From NCBI GenBank assembly GCA_009809945.1, contig WTPW01000302.1, positions 1 to 64,000 on the forward strand: a DNA stretch of 64,000 nt, read 5' to 3'. The notes beneath the pieces were generated by a model. The model saw only the letters and a list, made by a program, of their open reading frames with translations, did not search any database and was not told the origin of the DNA. A program made the position numbers and the translations under genes. Below are positions 1 to 11,385 of the stretch, piece after piece. The DNA comes from Gigaspora margarita. Lineage: Eukaryota; Glomeromycota; Glomeromycetes; Diversisporales; Gigasporaceae. The first letter of the stretch is position 1, and every line of letters starts with the position of its first letter.

Positions 1-258
1 GAAATGTTTCGATGATCATAGTACAAGATCAGATTAGATCTTTGTTTATTTTTTTTGTTTATAATTTAGATCTTCTATCACTTTAGCATTGTTTTTTCAT
101 TTTCATTTTGTTTTTTTTGTTACGTTTCGTTTCATTTAGTATCATTTGTTTCATTTGTTTTTTTATTTTTTTTCTTTTATTTATTTTTTACTTTTTTTAT
201 TTTATTTCTACAAAAAAACACTGTTTGGCATAAAATATAGTAACTTTCTGACACCTTG

Positions 259-375
259 CGCATTGGTGTTGTCCTAGTTGGTATCATCGCTAGTGTTGTA
301 GTTGATGTCATCATTGGTGTCGTCGTTAAAATTGTCGCTAGCTGGTGGCATTGGTGTTCTTGTGGAATAGCTTTA
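259..375. repeat. GT-rich minisatellite (GGTGTTGTC-type words)
   Basis: Irregular repeats of words such as CATTGGTGTTGTC and GTTGATGTCATCATTGG. The same word family recurs at about 20,325-20,380 and 22,258-22,335, where the two halves are now separated by a hAT-like element. It also resembles part of the tandem units at 38.6-39.3 kb. Function unknown. Confidence 0.55.
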
Positions 376-706
376 TGTGCCTAACGGTATTCTTGTAGAT
401 GGTATTGCGTAGATTTTTAGCGTTCTTGTAGGTGGTTCATTTGTTTTTCTTCTCTTGTGTTCGTACGGGTTAGTTTTGCTCATTTTTCTTGCATTCGTAT
501 GGGGTGGTCTTGCTCATTCTCTTGAGTTTGTATGGGGTTATATAGGTAATTTTTCTTGTTTCTCTTGTGTTTGTACAGGTGGTTTAATACTAACACTTCT
601 AAAAAATAGTTTTTTTATTTTTTTTACTTACTATTTTTTTAGAAAGTAGCAAAAATAAGCAAATATAAGCGAATAGAAGCGAATATGAGCAAATAGAAGC
701 AAATAT

Positions 707-1275
707 AATAGAGATTTGGGGTTTTATTTTTTTTATTCAGTTTGCTTATATTCCATTGTTTTCTTTATACTTATTTCTTTAATTTTTATTTTTTTATTAT
801 TTCGGTACATTGCAAAAATCTTCAATGATTTCTAAATTATAAGAAACGAACTCTTACTTTAGGAAAATAGAGATTTGGGGCTTCGTTTATTTTTTTATTT
901 AGTTTGCTTACATTTTTGTTTTTTGATAGTTTTTTTACTTATTTTTTAATTTTATTTTATTTTATTTATTCCCGACTTTCTTCAAAACTTTGCAAGAAAA
1001 CAATCTGACTTCTGGCACTTTACAAAAAGTAGTAATTATAAGCAAATATGAAAAAAAGAAAATTTGGGGCTTCGTTTATTTTTTTTTTTAAGTTGCTTAT
1101 AGTGTTTGTTTTTTTTACTTATTTTTTAATTTTTTTTTTTTATTTATTCCCAACTTTCTTCGAAACTTTGCAAGAAAACAATCTGACTTCCGCACTTTAC
1201 AAAAATACCAACTCTAACTTCTCTAGCACTTTGCAAAAAGTAGCAAATATAAGCGAATATAAAAAAAGGAAATAA
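707..1275. repeat. Degenerate direct repeats (three copies)
   Basis: Three copies of a block starting GAGATTTGGGG(C/T)TT near 713, 869 and 1056, each followed by a T run and GTTTGCTTA or GTTGCTTATA. The last two are followed by a second shared block, TTTGCAAGAAAACAATCTGAC, near 992 and 1168. AAGCAAATATAAGCGAATA words lie between. This looks like an eroded tandem array. Confidence 0.6.
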
Positions 1276-1741
1276 TAGCTCTAGTATTTTTATAGAATTA
1301 AATACAACAAAGTGCGAAAGTATTTAAAATATTATTATTCTTTTTTGATATTTTTTTTAGTTTTATTTTTTTGAGGTTTATTTTTTTTTATCATTTTTTT
1401 TTTATTATTTTTTTGTAAAAAATGTATTATAATATATAAAAAAATATATAATATTGAATATTTCTAACTATAACTAGTGGTGATGCTCACTACTCTTTTG
1501 TGTAACCAAAATTTTTATTTATAATGACAATATCGCGTGATCACAAAACAACCAAACAAAATGCACATACGTACTATAATATCATAATTACTAAATTCCT
1601 TTTATTAATAAGTAAAAGATATTACTATTACATATGTAAACACTACCAATTTATATAAACATTTATTAACAATTGCAATCGCTTGCTTCAGCTATCACCT
1701 CCGCTTCGCTCCTTTTTTCTAAACCCTCAGTCTAATATAAT

Positions 1742-1776
1742 TAAACCCTAACCCTAACCCTAACCCTAACCTAAAA
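1742..1776. repeat. Interstitial telomere-like tract (CCCTAA)n
   Basis: About four consecutive CCCTAA units plus a degenerate fifth, which is (TTAGGG)n on the minus strand. It abuts the degenerate array that follows. It may be a healed break, a relic of a subtelomere, or a seed copied from a transposon-borne TTAGGG motif. Confidence 0.8.
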
Positions 1777-1789
1777 CTAATTCCACGCA

Positions 1790-2905
1790 CAAAATGCCAA
1801 ATACAACTTAGAAAAACTCGGTACTTGTAATGAACGTATTCCAGTAACCTATCTGAATAACAACTATTACCTAAAAGAAAGAGTTAGTAAGGACTTCTAG
1901 AACACAATACTGAAAAAAATGAATAATTAGCTTCAAAGTCCGATTCGACATACTGTACAACAGCACAGTAAAACCAGCACTACGTTAATCAACAAATATT
2001 TGGCACTAGCAACAAATGTATTCCCGTCGCCTAAAAAGAAGAGTTAGTTAGTACTTTTAGACCACAACACTAAAAAACCCTTAATTTGGCGTACCAACAG
2101 AGAATGTATTCCATACCCGTCATCTAAAAAGAAAGAGTTAGTTAGTACTTCTAGAACACACAAACAAGAAAAAAACAAATAATAAGCTCCAAAGTCCAAT
2201 TCAACATACCACAGCACAGCATCAAATATTCAATACTAACAACGAAAGTATTCCTGTAACCTATCTGAATGACACCAGTCCCCTGAAAAGAAAGAGTTAG
2301 TTAGTACTTTTAGAACAACACAAACAAGAAAAAAATGAATACTTTTAGAACACAACACAAACAAGAAAAAAATGAATACTTAGCTCCAAAGTCCAATTCA
2401 GCGTGTTATAGCGCAGTAAATCACTAGCACGATGCTAAAATGATGAACACAATGTCAAATACAACGTGACAAATATTTTGCAACAATGTAACATATTCTG
2501 GTAACCTATCTGAACGCCACCTGTTGTTACCTGAAAAGAAGATGTAATTAGTACTGTGAAAACACAGTACTGAAAACTAAAAAAAAGCAGAAAAAAAATA
2601 AATACATAGCTCAAAGTCCAAATTGATGAACCAACAACGCAGTGAATTATACCGGCACTACGAGCACAACCAAACGAAAAATACATGGCACTAACAATAA
2701 ACGTATTGCAGTAACCCATCCCGAATGACACACATTACCTGAAAAGAAACTGAAAAGAAGAGCTAGTTAGTACTGCGAAAACACAACTGAAAAAAAAAAC
2801 AAAAAAAAAGGAAATGAATACTTAGCACCAACTCCAAGACAATCAGCAGTTGCAGTAACAAACAGAAACACCAGGGATGAATGACGATTCCAGTTACGAT
2901 GACTG
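1790..2905. repeat. Degenerate tandem array, units about 90-220 bp
   Basis: At least seven copies of a pattern: GTATTCC(A/C/T)GTAACCTATCTGAA, then CCTGAAAAGAAAGAGTTAGT, then TAGTACTTCTAGAACACA, an A-rich stretch, and TAGCTCCAAAGTCCAATTC. Copies begin near 1838, 2018, 2106, 2248, 2342 (partial), 2493 and 2702. The minus-strand frame at 2435-2731 runs through these repeats and is probably not a gene. The position next to the telomere-like tract suggests a subtelomere-type satellite. Confidence 0.75.
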
Positions 2906-4440
2906 AAAAAAAGTAAAAGTAGATCAAATTTGATTAGATCAAAAAGTTATTTAATTAATTTAACATTACATATGATCTTACCGTGTAATGTGGTGATCAT
3001 CACCATGGGTGATTTTAATTATAATTCTATAATATTAATTAAAAATTTAAAATATAATATATAAAAAAAAATATATAATTTTACAATAAATAGCGAAACC
3101 TTGTGAAAACTTGTAAAAACCTGTAAAATGTTTAAAAATTTGCAAAAAGCATGATTATGTGAATATGATTATTAATTGATCGTAATGTCATTGATTTATG
3201 CTAGTTTTTACTAGTTTTCAATATTTGTAATATTTTTGCTATATTTCGAATTCACTATGCTGTAAATGTTTGTAATTATTACACCTGCATAATACTCCGT
3301 AGTTACTATAGTGTAAACTTACGTAATTATTACCCTATGTAATCCTCCAAACTAATCGTAAGTTTTCATAAGTTTACACTTGCGTAAAAACTTACAGAGG
3401 TTTACGCATATTTTTTTTGCTAATGATGGTGCATAAGGGTGCGAACTAAAAAAAGTCAATTAACCCAAATTTAGCTATTATTAACTAATACAAATCTAGG
3501 TTTAATGTGATGCTCCATGTCTTGCTACAGTGATCAAAAAAAGTAAAGGCACTGAGAAAGAGAAAAAAGAATACATTAATAAGTATTCTTTGAAGATGCC
3601 ATTTGTTCTAGTTATTATGTAGATAATTACGGTATATAGAATAAGAACTACACGTGTGATCAAATACAATTAGAACTCTCTAAATGCACCTTCTATAAGT
3701 GAACACCCTCTCTAAAAGCATGCTCAAGTGCTAGCCCAAATATACTTTACCTCTATAAATACTTGTTTTTTCTTATTATTCTCTAAATGCATGTTATTAT
3801 AGTGTGGTCCTAAGGATATGCACTTAGAGAGGTCCGAATGTACAAACTACATGCTTAATCCCACCCAGATCTGTAGTTAAAGAAAAATTTAAAAAGAAAA
3901 CAGAATCAGTAAAGGTATAAAAAGGCACATTTTACAATATATGTAACATCTAAATCTCTAGTCTTTATCATTGGTAAAATGGATATCGACGAAACTGGTT
4001 TTTAGTTAAGTAGATTGCTAAGAAATCATGTTTGGAAAGTGAAACTAAAGAACTTGAGCTATTGGGAAAGTAGTTTGTTAGAATTTTGAACAGAACTGTA
4101 TATGTATTACAGGAGTTAGGATACTCTACACTTAAACAAAGATTATCTTCAAACTAGAAAAGATTAAGAATTGAATTTTTGTAATTTAATAAAGTGATAT
4201 TTGAACTATATTTTTAACTTAAAAAGCTATAGTTGGATAGTTTCACGAATTTGAGATTATCATAGGAAAAACCTTTAGCAAGGATAAAATTTTTATATGA
4301 AAATTAAATGATCAACATCTGAATTATTATATGATCAACATTTGAAACCCCTGTAAAAGGACATGTCCTATGATGTTATGATGATTAGGTTACCTGTGCT
4401 ACTCATTTTACTAAAAGTAATTTCACCAAAAGTTTATTTA
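2906..4440. other. Gene-free AT-rich stretch
   Basis: No recognisable gene. 3,240-3,410 holds several short copies of GTAAACTTACGTAATTATTAC in both orientations. The motif GGGTGCGAACT near 3,438 resembles the ends of the tiny hAT-like hairpin at 11,386. Otherwise unremarkable. Confidence 0.5.
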
Positions 4441-4441
4441 A

Positions 4442-4675
4442 GCCTATTTGAAATTACAATTTATTTAACATTCTTCCTTTTCTAGCTCCAAGAGTTCTCT
4501 AAAATTAAACAGACCAATCAGAATATTCATTGCATTTCAGGATTAATAAGTCACATGTTTATAATTCAACCAATAATAAAGCAATTAATTTTGCAATTTT
4601 AATTTAACTTCCCTTTTCCTACTATACTTAAGCTTTGTAAAGAAACATTAAATGAAATTATAATTTCAAACAGCC
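4442..4675. mobile_element. PIF/Harbinger-like MITE, copy 1 (uninterrupted)
   Basis: Ends are imperfect inverted repeats of about 33 bp (left GCCTATTTGAAATTACAAT; right end, reverse-complemented, GGCTGTTTGAAATTATAAT). The interior matches 60,684-60,895 in opposite orientation over its length, including CCAATCAGAAT and AAGTCAC(A/G)TG blocks. The second copy is flanked by TTA on both sides, which suits a PIF/Harbinger 3-bp TWA duplication. This copy matters because it shows the empty site of the TTAA element inserted in copy 2. Confidence 0.75.
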
Positions 4676-5070
4676 AAACTGATATCACATAGGATTAGAG
4701 TTCGCATTTTATTAGTTGTAGGACCCCGGACATCTAGTATAGAGGTCATACTTGAAATTTTTCAGCAAAAAAAATTTGAGAAGCAAAAAACAGGTTTTGG
4801 CAATTATCTTGCCGTTTAATGGTCCAATTTGAATGAACTTTTTTTTAAAGTGAAGCTCTCAATGAGGAGCATCTAACAAAAAAAGTTTATTCAATTCTGA
4901 TTACTGGATTAGAAGTTATTAAAGTAAATATAAATATATTTTGTCTTTTTCAGCAAATTAAATCAAAATTGGCCAAAATCCAGTTATGACCTATATGAGA
5001 GATGCCGGGTCCTTCAGTTGCAGACATATATTTTAATAAATTGTTAGTCAATGTGATATCAGTATTTGGC
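4672..5070. mobile_element. Long-TIR MITE abutting the previous one
   Basis: About 85-bp imperfect terminal inverted repeats: left (A)CTGATATCACAT through GGACCCCGGACATC to GAGGTCATA; the right end is its inverse, with GCCGGGTCCTTCAGTTGC. It shares the outer GCCAAA with the right end of the preceding MITE, so one probably inserted into the other's edge. The centre is AT-rich with no coding potential. Confidence 0.65.
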
Positions 5071-5117
5071 TTTATCTATTCTGATTTTATAAATTTATTA
5101 TGAATATAGATAATATA

Positions 5118-6423
5118 TTAGAACAACAATTAGACAACTAAGAATTAAAAAAAATAAAAAACATCTTATACAAAATTAATAACATTGAAGTCAACCCTAC
5201 CAAATCTGATCTACTCCATATTCTCCCCAAAAACTCAAAAACAACTAATCACAAACTTCTTTATAACAATCAAACAATTACTCCTCGCAAACCTGAAGAT
5301 ATAATTAGATACCTAGGTATCTTCTATGATGGCAAAGGCTCAACCAAACCAACTTTAGATATGATATATAATAAAATAGAAAACTTTCTAATTCTTATTA
5401 GATACAAAAGATTGTTATCTTCGCAAATATCTTCCTTATTCAACCTTATACTTCAACCCTCTTTAGAATATCTTTTACAAATCATTCTTATTCATAAAAA
5501 TACACAAACCAAACTCTCCTGATTACTTTCTATACAAACAAAAAAATGCTCTCACTAGCCAAGAATACTAATAACATCTCACTCACAAATCCACTTGCCT
5601 TTAATTTACCTACTTTTACTAATTTAATCCAAAAAGTCAGTGTCTCTAATATCGAATGTATTTTTAATACCTTCCTACTTCTCTCAGACATTGGTATCGC
5701 TCGAATCAAATCCTGGCTATTAAAAACTTGGTCTCCTAAACTTAATAAAGAAACCCTCCTTTTGTATTATCGAAAAACACAAAACTATACTCTCCTTTTC
5801 TATCTTGCACAACTAGCTAAAAATAATATAAAAATTTTCTCTATCCCTCCAATTATAACATTTCCACCTTCTCTTCCTGAACATACACACCTAATCTATG
5901 ATATACTCCCTACAACTCCTAATAATCTTACAATTAATAGCCTCAGAAACAACAAAATTTTATTTATTAAACAAATTACAACTGCAAATAACAACTCTTT
6001 TCTTCCTTGGAACAATATATATCTTCAAACAAACAAAACAGCTAGAGGTCGCCAACCTTCTTGGTTCACTTGACTTACTCAAACACTACAACTTAACTCT
6101 ATCCATATTACACAGCCAAATATTAAACTATCCTCACGAAACAGCTTCATCAATACAACTGATCTAATATCCCCTTCCAACTCACTTCCTTACCAACTAC
6201 TTTTCAATAATTGAGATAAAATCATCCTACAATTAAACAAATCTCAGCAAACAACTCTCTATAAAATTAATCAATCTAGTGAAACATCTACAGAACAATC
6301 AAACCTTTTAGAAATCACTAATCTCCCACGGAATTTCAAATCTATAAATCTTCCATATAGACAAATCAAGTTTAGTAGACTTCTTTTACAAATAGACTAT
6401 AAAGAAATTCTTGCTATAATTGA
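5118..6423 (+). pseudogene. LINE reverse transcriptase, C-terminal fragment
   Basis: Translation shows the signatures that follow the catalytic motif in LINE reverse transcriptases: VNPTKSDLLHI (from about 5,190) and IIRYLGIFYDGKG (from about 5,307). A frame change occurs at the A-run near 5,537-5,545. After it, the frame starting with the ATG at 5,546 runs through SWLLKTWSPKLNKE, then TGA at about 6,071, another TGA near 6,214, and on to about 6,423. All three nonsense codons before the N bases (near 5,520, 6,071 and 6,214) are TGA, and Trp or Arg would fit each. The polymerase would be non-functional. Confidence 0.8.
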
Positions 6424-6525
6424 NATCTTCAACAACNTAGACTTGCCCTTANTTCCCTCNCCCTATTAACCCCAAATTAATATTCTCTCTCATGAGATAC
6501 ATCTTATATATCATAGTATTAAAAC

Positions 6526-7836
6526 CCTTACTACCAAAATCAACTAATTCAAACATACAACAATATCCTTAATCTAAATACAATTCACCTTAACTTTTTT
6601 ACTGATGCTTTCATTAAAAATCTTCAATCCTCAAATATCAAATCTGTTATAGGCTGGATTTGTGAAAATGACCCTTCTATCTACTTTAATGCAGCAATAA
6701 GTCCCTCTCTAGACTCTTCTCGATCTGAATTAATGGCAACTATCCCTCTTTTACTTGCTATATCAAATAACTCTGTTATTACAATATATATTGATAACTT
6801 ATCTGCAATCAAAAACCTAATCAATCCTCCTTCCTTTAAACTTATTCAAAACAAAANCTGGGATATAATCTCAATTATTAATTCTATTAAATCTACAAAA
6901 AACATTTCTATTACTCCTATCAAAGTTGAATCACATTCAACTAGTTCTCTGCATAACCAAGCTGACCTGCTAGCAAAACAAGGCTCTGATAAACCTATAA
7001 TAGAAATCTCCTATACATACTTCAAACTACCTACTCACTTTTTATGGAACAATTATATAATAACACACAAAGCTCGCTCCTTTATTAAAGATATTATCAA
7101 AATTCAAGAACTGACATCTTGGTCATCTCTTAAATTCTTTAACAATTATACCTTAGATATAAACTGGAATCTAACTTTTAAAATACTTAAATCATTAGAA
7201 TACAACTCTTCTCTATACTCCTTCTATATCAAAATCCTAACAAACAACCTCCCAACAATACAAAACCTTAACATCCGCTACCCAAATCTATACACAACAA
7301 ATCAATGTTGTAAATGCTCTTCAATTGAAGATACTCTCCATATACTCCTATGTTCCAAAAATACTGAAAACATTCAACAATCGCTTACTAATATAATTAA
7401 TAACACACTTCAACAATCCCAATTAGTATCGATCTCAGATATTACACTTCTTAATACCCTTTCATTACTATCAACTAACTCCACTAATATACAATACAAC
7501 TTCCTTATACCTACTATTCTAGGAATATACTCCAAATCAATATATCATAATACCAAAATTCTTCTAAAAAAACAAACTGAACTCTTTCTCACTAACTTCT
7601 CAAATAATCTTTTAAATTGGTTTTATTATATTATATGGTCTCAACGTAATATATTTCAACATCAATGGGAAATAGCCCGGAATATCACAAAAAAAACCAA
7701 ACGTACTAAAATAACTCTACCATCAAGCACTACTCAAGCAAATACATCAAGAACTCATATACAACCAATAAATCCACACTCTGCTATTGAAAAATGGTAC
7801 TTACAAGGCTACCTCCTAACAACATGCTTTTTATAA
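6526..7836 (+). CDS. LINE RNase H domain plus C-terminal zinc-knuckle-like region
   Basis: Open for about 436 codons up to TAA; the first ATG is at 6,733, but the domain begins upstream of it, so it must have been part of a longer polyprotein. RNase H active-site positions are all visible in order: FTDA (near 6,598), SRSELMA, IYIDNLSAI, VESHS and NQADLLAKQG. A later CCKCSSIEDTLHILLC is the Cys/His cluster common at LINE C-termini. The protein would degrade the RNA strand of the hybrid during target-primed insertion. It is probably no longer expressed alone. One N lies at 6,857. Confidence 0.8.
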   Translation, partial: PYYQNQLIQTYNNILNLNTIHLNFFTDAFIKNLQSSNIKSVIGWICENDPSIYFNAAISPSLDSSRSELMATIPLLLAISNNSVITIYIDNLSAIKNLINPPSFKLIQNKXWDIISIINSIKSTKNISITPIKVESHSTSSLHNQADLLAKQGSDKPIIEISYTYFKLPTHFLWNNYIITHKARSFIKDIIKIQELTSWSSLKFFNNYTLDINWNLTFKILKSLEYNSSLYSFYIKILTNNLPTIQNLNIRYPNLYTTNQCCKCSSIEDTLHILLCSKNTENIQQSLTNIINNTLQQSQLVSISDITLLNTLSLLSTNSTNIQYNFLIPTILGIYSKSIYHNTKILLKKQTELFLTNFSNNLLNWFYYIIWSQRNIFQHQWEIARNITKKTKRTKITLPSSTTQANTSRTHIQPINPHSAIEKWYLQGYLLTTCFL

Positions 7837-8192
7837 TGTCATGATTAACACCTTAGGTTCTCTCCAACCTATCCTAACTAGATTTATTTTATTAGTTTAA
7901 ATAAATAATAGTATAAAATAGGAAATAGGAGGTGTAATGTCACGTTGGGTGCTCTGTAGCACAAATTAGTTAGAAATCTTTACCATAGAATTTTTCTATA
8001 GCCATATCTCTTTACCTCAACTAGTTTTNNGGTTGGAGGAATTTGTNAGCCTGGTCCAAGAACTTATCTGACCCCTCACCTATCTCTACTTGATAACAAA
8101 GAGACTATTAATCTTAGGATTAATTTAAGGCTGCTATAACAAAGTTTCTACTATAACATTATACTAATAAAAAAAAAATAAAAATAAAAAAC
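7837..8192 (+). other. LINE 3' untranslated region and A-rich tail
   Basis: Follows the TAA of the RNase H frame. It contains AGGAGGTGTAATGTCACG and AGCCTGGTCCAAGAACTTA blocks, N bases at 8029, 8030 and 8047, and ends in an A-rich (AAAAATA)n tail at about 8,167-8,192. Confidence 0.65.
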
Positions 8193-8199
8193 AGATAAT

Positions 8200-8628
8200 T
8201 CTAATATTTAATTCTTTAATTTATTTTTTTATTTTGTTATATAATACCTAATATTTTGTTACTATACTTTATTTACAGAAATCTAATAATATTTTGCTAT
8301 TTAGCTAAACTGTATTAATATTTTTCAAGTTAATTATATTTAGACCCAATACCTTAATATATAATCAGTTAATTTAGAGTAAGTATTACCTATACTATAT
8401 TTGATTCATTATATTCATCTTTTAATAGAAAATGAGATTATACAACTAATAGAACATATTAATGGTAGTTTCAATACTATGTTTGATACTTTGACAATAA
8501 CAATAATAAAAGCTATACTAACAAAATTATTACTTTCATGAATGCCAATACTATTATGAATATTAGCAATTCAAATTCTATTACTACATATTAATACTAC
8601 AGTTTAAACAACCTAGTCACAACAAATA
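8200..8628. other. Gene-free AT-rich stretch
   Basis: No coding, RNA or repeat signal that I can support. Confidence 0.5.
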
Positions 8629-8629
8629 A

Positions 8630-9045
8630 AATTTTCTAGTAGCCAAATCTGAAATTTAAATAATATGGCCAATTTTGATATTTTTATTATATGCAGCCAA
8701 ATTTGATATTTTTATCAGAAAAAATCTAGACAGTGCTCCTGTGCATTTTGTGCCCCTAATGTACTAATAATTAATTTCACCTAAAGTTAAAATTAGAGTT
8801 AGGATTAGAGTAAGATTAGTACAAAATTGTAAGAGGATTATTTTTTGTTAAAAGTGCAACAGGGGTTACTCTAGTAAAATTTTGAGATATAAAAATGGGA
8901 GGCACAAAGTGCACAGGGCACTGTCTAGTCCAGTTCTTTTTATTTATGTACCAAATTTGATATTTTCATTAAATACAGCCAAATTTGATATTGTCATTAT
9001 ATATAGCCAAATTGATATTTTCATTAAATATAACCAAATATGATT
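8630..9045. repeat. Short tandem array (about 32-bp units) interrupted by a MITE
   Basis: About seven units of AGCCAAATTTGATATTTT(C/T)ATTA(A)ATA. Three lie left of the MITE at 8,729-8,925 and about four right of it. The MITE therefore inserted into a pre-existing array. Confidence 0.7.
8729..8925. mobile_element. TA-flanked MITE with telomere-like core
   Basis: About 29-bp terminal inverted repeats (GACAGTGCTCCTGTGCA on the left; right inverse GACAGTGCCCTGTGCAC) flanked by TA on both sides, as in Tc1/mariner-type insertions. The middle holds GAGTTAGGATTAGAG. No coding capacity. Confidence 0.7.
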
Positions 9046-9221
9046 AGAGAAATATCTAGTAATCAATCATTGATCGATCATATACAAAGGAGATTGATTT
9101 ATGATTATCATAGTATTTTGATTAGTCATCAGTCACAATCATATGATTGATCAAAATTTTTGACCAATCTTATGATCGATCACTAGTTACATAAATAATA
9201 ATTTTAAAAAAATCACTATTT

Positions 9222-9560
9222 TTAATCAAAATTTGACAATGGATATCCTGATAACTAGCAATCCAAGTCAGCTCAAATTTTTGTTATAGATAGTATCAAT
9301 ATTCATCTATGATATTAAAAATTTCAGCCAATTTAGTCTGGTAATTCTTGAGTAATCAATTATTTGTTTACGATAGTTATTTTTTTTTAAAAAAATTGAC
9401 TATTATATACAAGCGATTACTTGAGAATTGCCAGACCAAATCATCTAAAATTTTTAATAAAAAATTGACTATCATATACAAGTGATTACTTGAGAATTAC
9501 CAGACCAAATCATCTAAAATTTTTATATATCATAAAAGAAACTCGATAATATCTATGATA
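9222..9560. repeat. Large imperfect inverted repeat with a 69-bp duplication in one arm
   Basis: Left arm (about 9,230-9,390) and right arm (about 9,395-9,560) share blocks such as CTTGAGAATT(G/A)CCAGACCAAAT and its inverse. The right arm contains the block AAAAATTGACTAT(T/C)ATATAC twice, at 9,391 and 9,460, a 69-bp tandem duplication. Probably a palindromic MITE remnant. Confidence 0.6.
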
Positions 9561-9598
9561 TAAAAATTTTGGCAGAATTGGATTACTACAGTTGTCCT

Positions 9599-9762
9599 CC
9601 TCTATAATCACCTCCTATATAATCACAACTCCTATATAGTCACAATAAATTTTAAGACAATTTATTAATAAACTTATAAAAAAAGACTTCTATATAATCA
9701 CACTCTTTTATAATCACAAATTTTCTTGATACAAATAGTGTGATTATAGAGGAGGACGACTG
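9599..9762. mobile_element. Pogo-like MITE
   Basis: 164 bp with about 26-bp terminal inverted repeats, CAGTTGTCCTCCTCTATAAT on the left and the inverse with CAGTCGTCC on the right, flanked by TA on both sides (9597-9598, 9763-9764). CAGT ends with TA duplications are typical of the Tc1/mariner/pogo superfamily. The interior carries extra CTATATAATCAC words. Confidence 0.8.
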
Positions 9763-9769
9763 TAGTTAT

Positions 9770-10108
9770 TGAGATATAAATCGTCAAAGTTTGAGTAAAC
9801 ATAACAAATTTTTTAAAAATCAACTATTATAAAATTTTTGCTATTTTTACTCAAACTTTGATGATAAATATTTAATCTTCCCAGTATTACTTTCTTTTAC
9901 ATGATAGTGTTTGCAGCACACCCAAAAATTTTAAGTTCGTTTAAGTTGAGGCTAGTGCTTATAATAAGGTTAGGGATTAGCATAGCATATAGTAAAATCA
10001 TCCAAGGAAAACATTTTACTATGTACCAAAGGTGTTTTTATATAAAGTTTTTTGAGTTATAAGGTGATTTTTGACAAAACGAACCTTGTTTTGAATTTTT
10101 AAGGCTGT
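9770..10108. other. AT-rich stretch with telomere-like motif
   Basis: Includes GGTTAGGGATTAG near 9,968 followed by ATATAGTAAAAT and a GTGATTTTTGACAAAA block, which resembles the interior of the element at 22,802-23,147. Element ends are not clear. Confidence 0.4.
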
Positions 10109-10116
10109 CCTACATT

Positions 10117-10310
10117 CAGTGTTTAAAATTCAATTTTATTTTAATATGCGGAAAAACTTGGCAATTCTTGTAAACATAATAAAAAAATCAAAAAATTAAG
10201 CGCAATATGCGCAACACATAATAAAATCCGCAGATTCCTAAAAATTTTTGCGTGCGGAATTAACTTTCAATCTACGTTCCGCAGGTTCCGCATATAGATT
10301 TTAAACACTG
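10117..10310. mobile_element. hAT-like MITE with perfect 8-bp target duplication
   Basis: Ends CAGTGTTTAAAAT / ATTTTAAACACTG (CAGTG is a common hAT terminus), flanked on both sides by CCTACATT (10,109-10,116 and 10,311-10,318). The subterminal word ATGCGGAA/TTCCGCAT is repeated in both orientations. 194 bp, no coding capacity. Confidence 0.88.
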
Positions 10311-10387
10311 CCTACATTACACCTTATCTTGAAGTTTGATTAGTTTACAGCACAAAAAATATCACGTAAGAATAACATTTGGTGGCG

Positions 10388-10541
10388 ATACTGGGGTACT
10401 GGATGATCTACGGACAGTTTTAGGAACAGTTCAGTGGCCAGAATTAGGATTAGGTTAGGGTTAGAGTATATTGATTTAGTTAATGTCAGTTAGCATGCAC
10501 TTTCTGTAAGAACTGTCTGTAGACTCAGCGCAGAGGCACTG
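10388..10541. mobile_element. Small inverted-repeat element with telomere-like core
   Basis: Arms CTACGGACAGTTTTAGGAACAG (10,408) and the inverse CTTTCTGTAAGAACTGTCTGTAG (to 10,522) extend weakly outward to CAGTGCC-type ends. The centre is GGATTAGGTTAGGGTTAGAG. Target duplication not identified. Confidence 0.55.
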
Positions 10542-10544
10542 TTG

Positions 10545-11377
10545 TTATTACAATGGTAGATTACATGTTATAGAAAATTCATATCAGATTTCCAAAATTC
10601 CTGGTCAAAATTCATCGACCAGGAAGACCCTTTTAAAATTTTAAATGGTTTTTTTTTGAAAAGTTTAAATATTTCTCAATGAATATTTAACTAATTTCAG
10701 TGCACTTATGTTATTTAATTCTATATAAATTAAAATAAAAAATTCGTCAAATTTGGTTAAATAGCTATTGAGAAATCTTCGCTTAAGTTGGAAAAGAAAT
10801 TTTTACTATGGTTTTTTTTTGCTTTTTTTCTAAGATTTTCAAACTGTTTTAAATCTTTAAATGAGGTTTCTCACGACTATCTAATCAAATTCGATGAAAA
10901 TTTTGTTTATTTGAATTCTACGTATTTGCTAAATAAAATAATTTTTTTGCTAGCCTGCACGGTTCATAAAATTATGGTTCAGAAAGTTTGGACACCATAT
11001 TCTATATGTACGATTGGAGCTAGTACAATATAAAATATATGAATATAATTCAATTCTGTGCAAATTGAAAGTTACTATAGTTTCGAATTGAATATGATCA
11101 ATATTGAATCAAAACAAAAACCTCATTTACAGATCAACTTCCAACTTAATAAGATTATTTATTTTAGTTGTTTTTAAAAAAAGGTGGACCGCCACAGATC
11201 ACCATATCATAGAAATTCATGATATTTCCAGGAATTCCTAAGTTTTCAAGACCCGTTCTAATCAGAATTTTAGTTGTACCAATCTAAATTTCCTGATTCT
11301 CCAATTTCCAACATGTGTATATGGAAATCACTGTTCACATATATTTGAAATTACTGTAAAAAAAAAAAATGCAATCT
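10545..11377. other. Non-coding stretch with weak inverted repeat
   Basis: 10,600-10,800 forms a loose fold-back (TTAAATATTTCTCAATG versus CTATTGAGAAATCTT) resembling the MITE at 33,256. The 81-codon frame starting at 10,788 is Phe-rich and unsupported. Nothing else is recognisable. Confidence 0.45.
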
Positions 11378-11385
11378 GTGTATAT

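Larger units (their letters stand above)
1..1425. other. Gene-free T-rich stretch
   Basis: Long T runs on the + strand and very few G or C bases. Short open frames here (455-649, 1048-1275) encode low-complexity Phe/Leu-rich peptides and look like by-products of the T bias. Apart from the minisatellite and direct repeats listed separately, I see no gene, RNA or promoter. Confidence 0.6.
5115..8192 (+). mobile_element. 5'-truncated LINE with RNase H
   Basis: Contains the C-terminal part of a reverse transcriptase, an RNase H domain, a C-terminal CCHC-like cluster, a 3' untranslated region and an A-rich tail (8,167-8,192). AGATAAT occurs just before 5,115 and just after the tail, a weak possible target duplication. 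The catalytic core of the reverse transcriptase is absent, which fits the usual 5' truncation. N bases at 6424, 6437, 6452, 6460, 6857, 8029-8030 and 8047 mark uncertain assembly. Confidence 0.8.

Noticed and set aside
2435-2731. 98-codon minus-strand frame
   Set aside because: Runs through the degenerate tandem array and is not kept between units.
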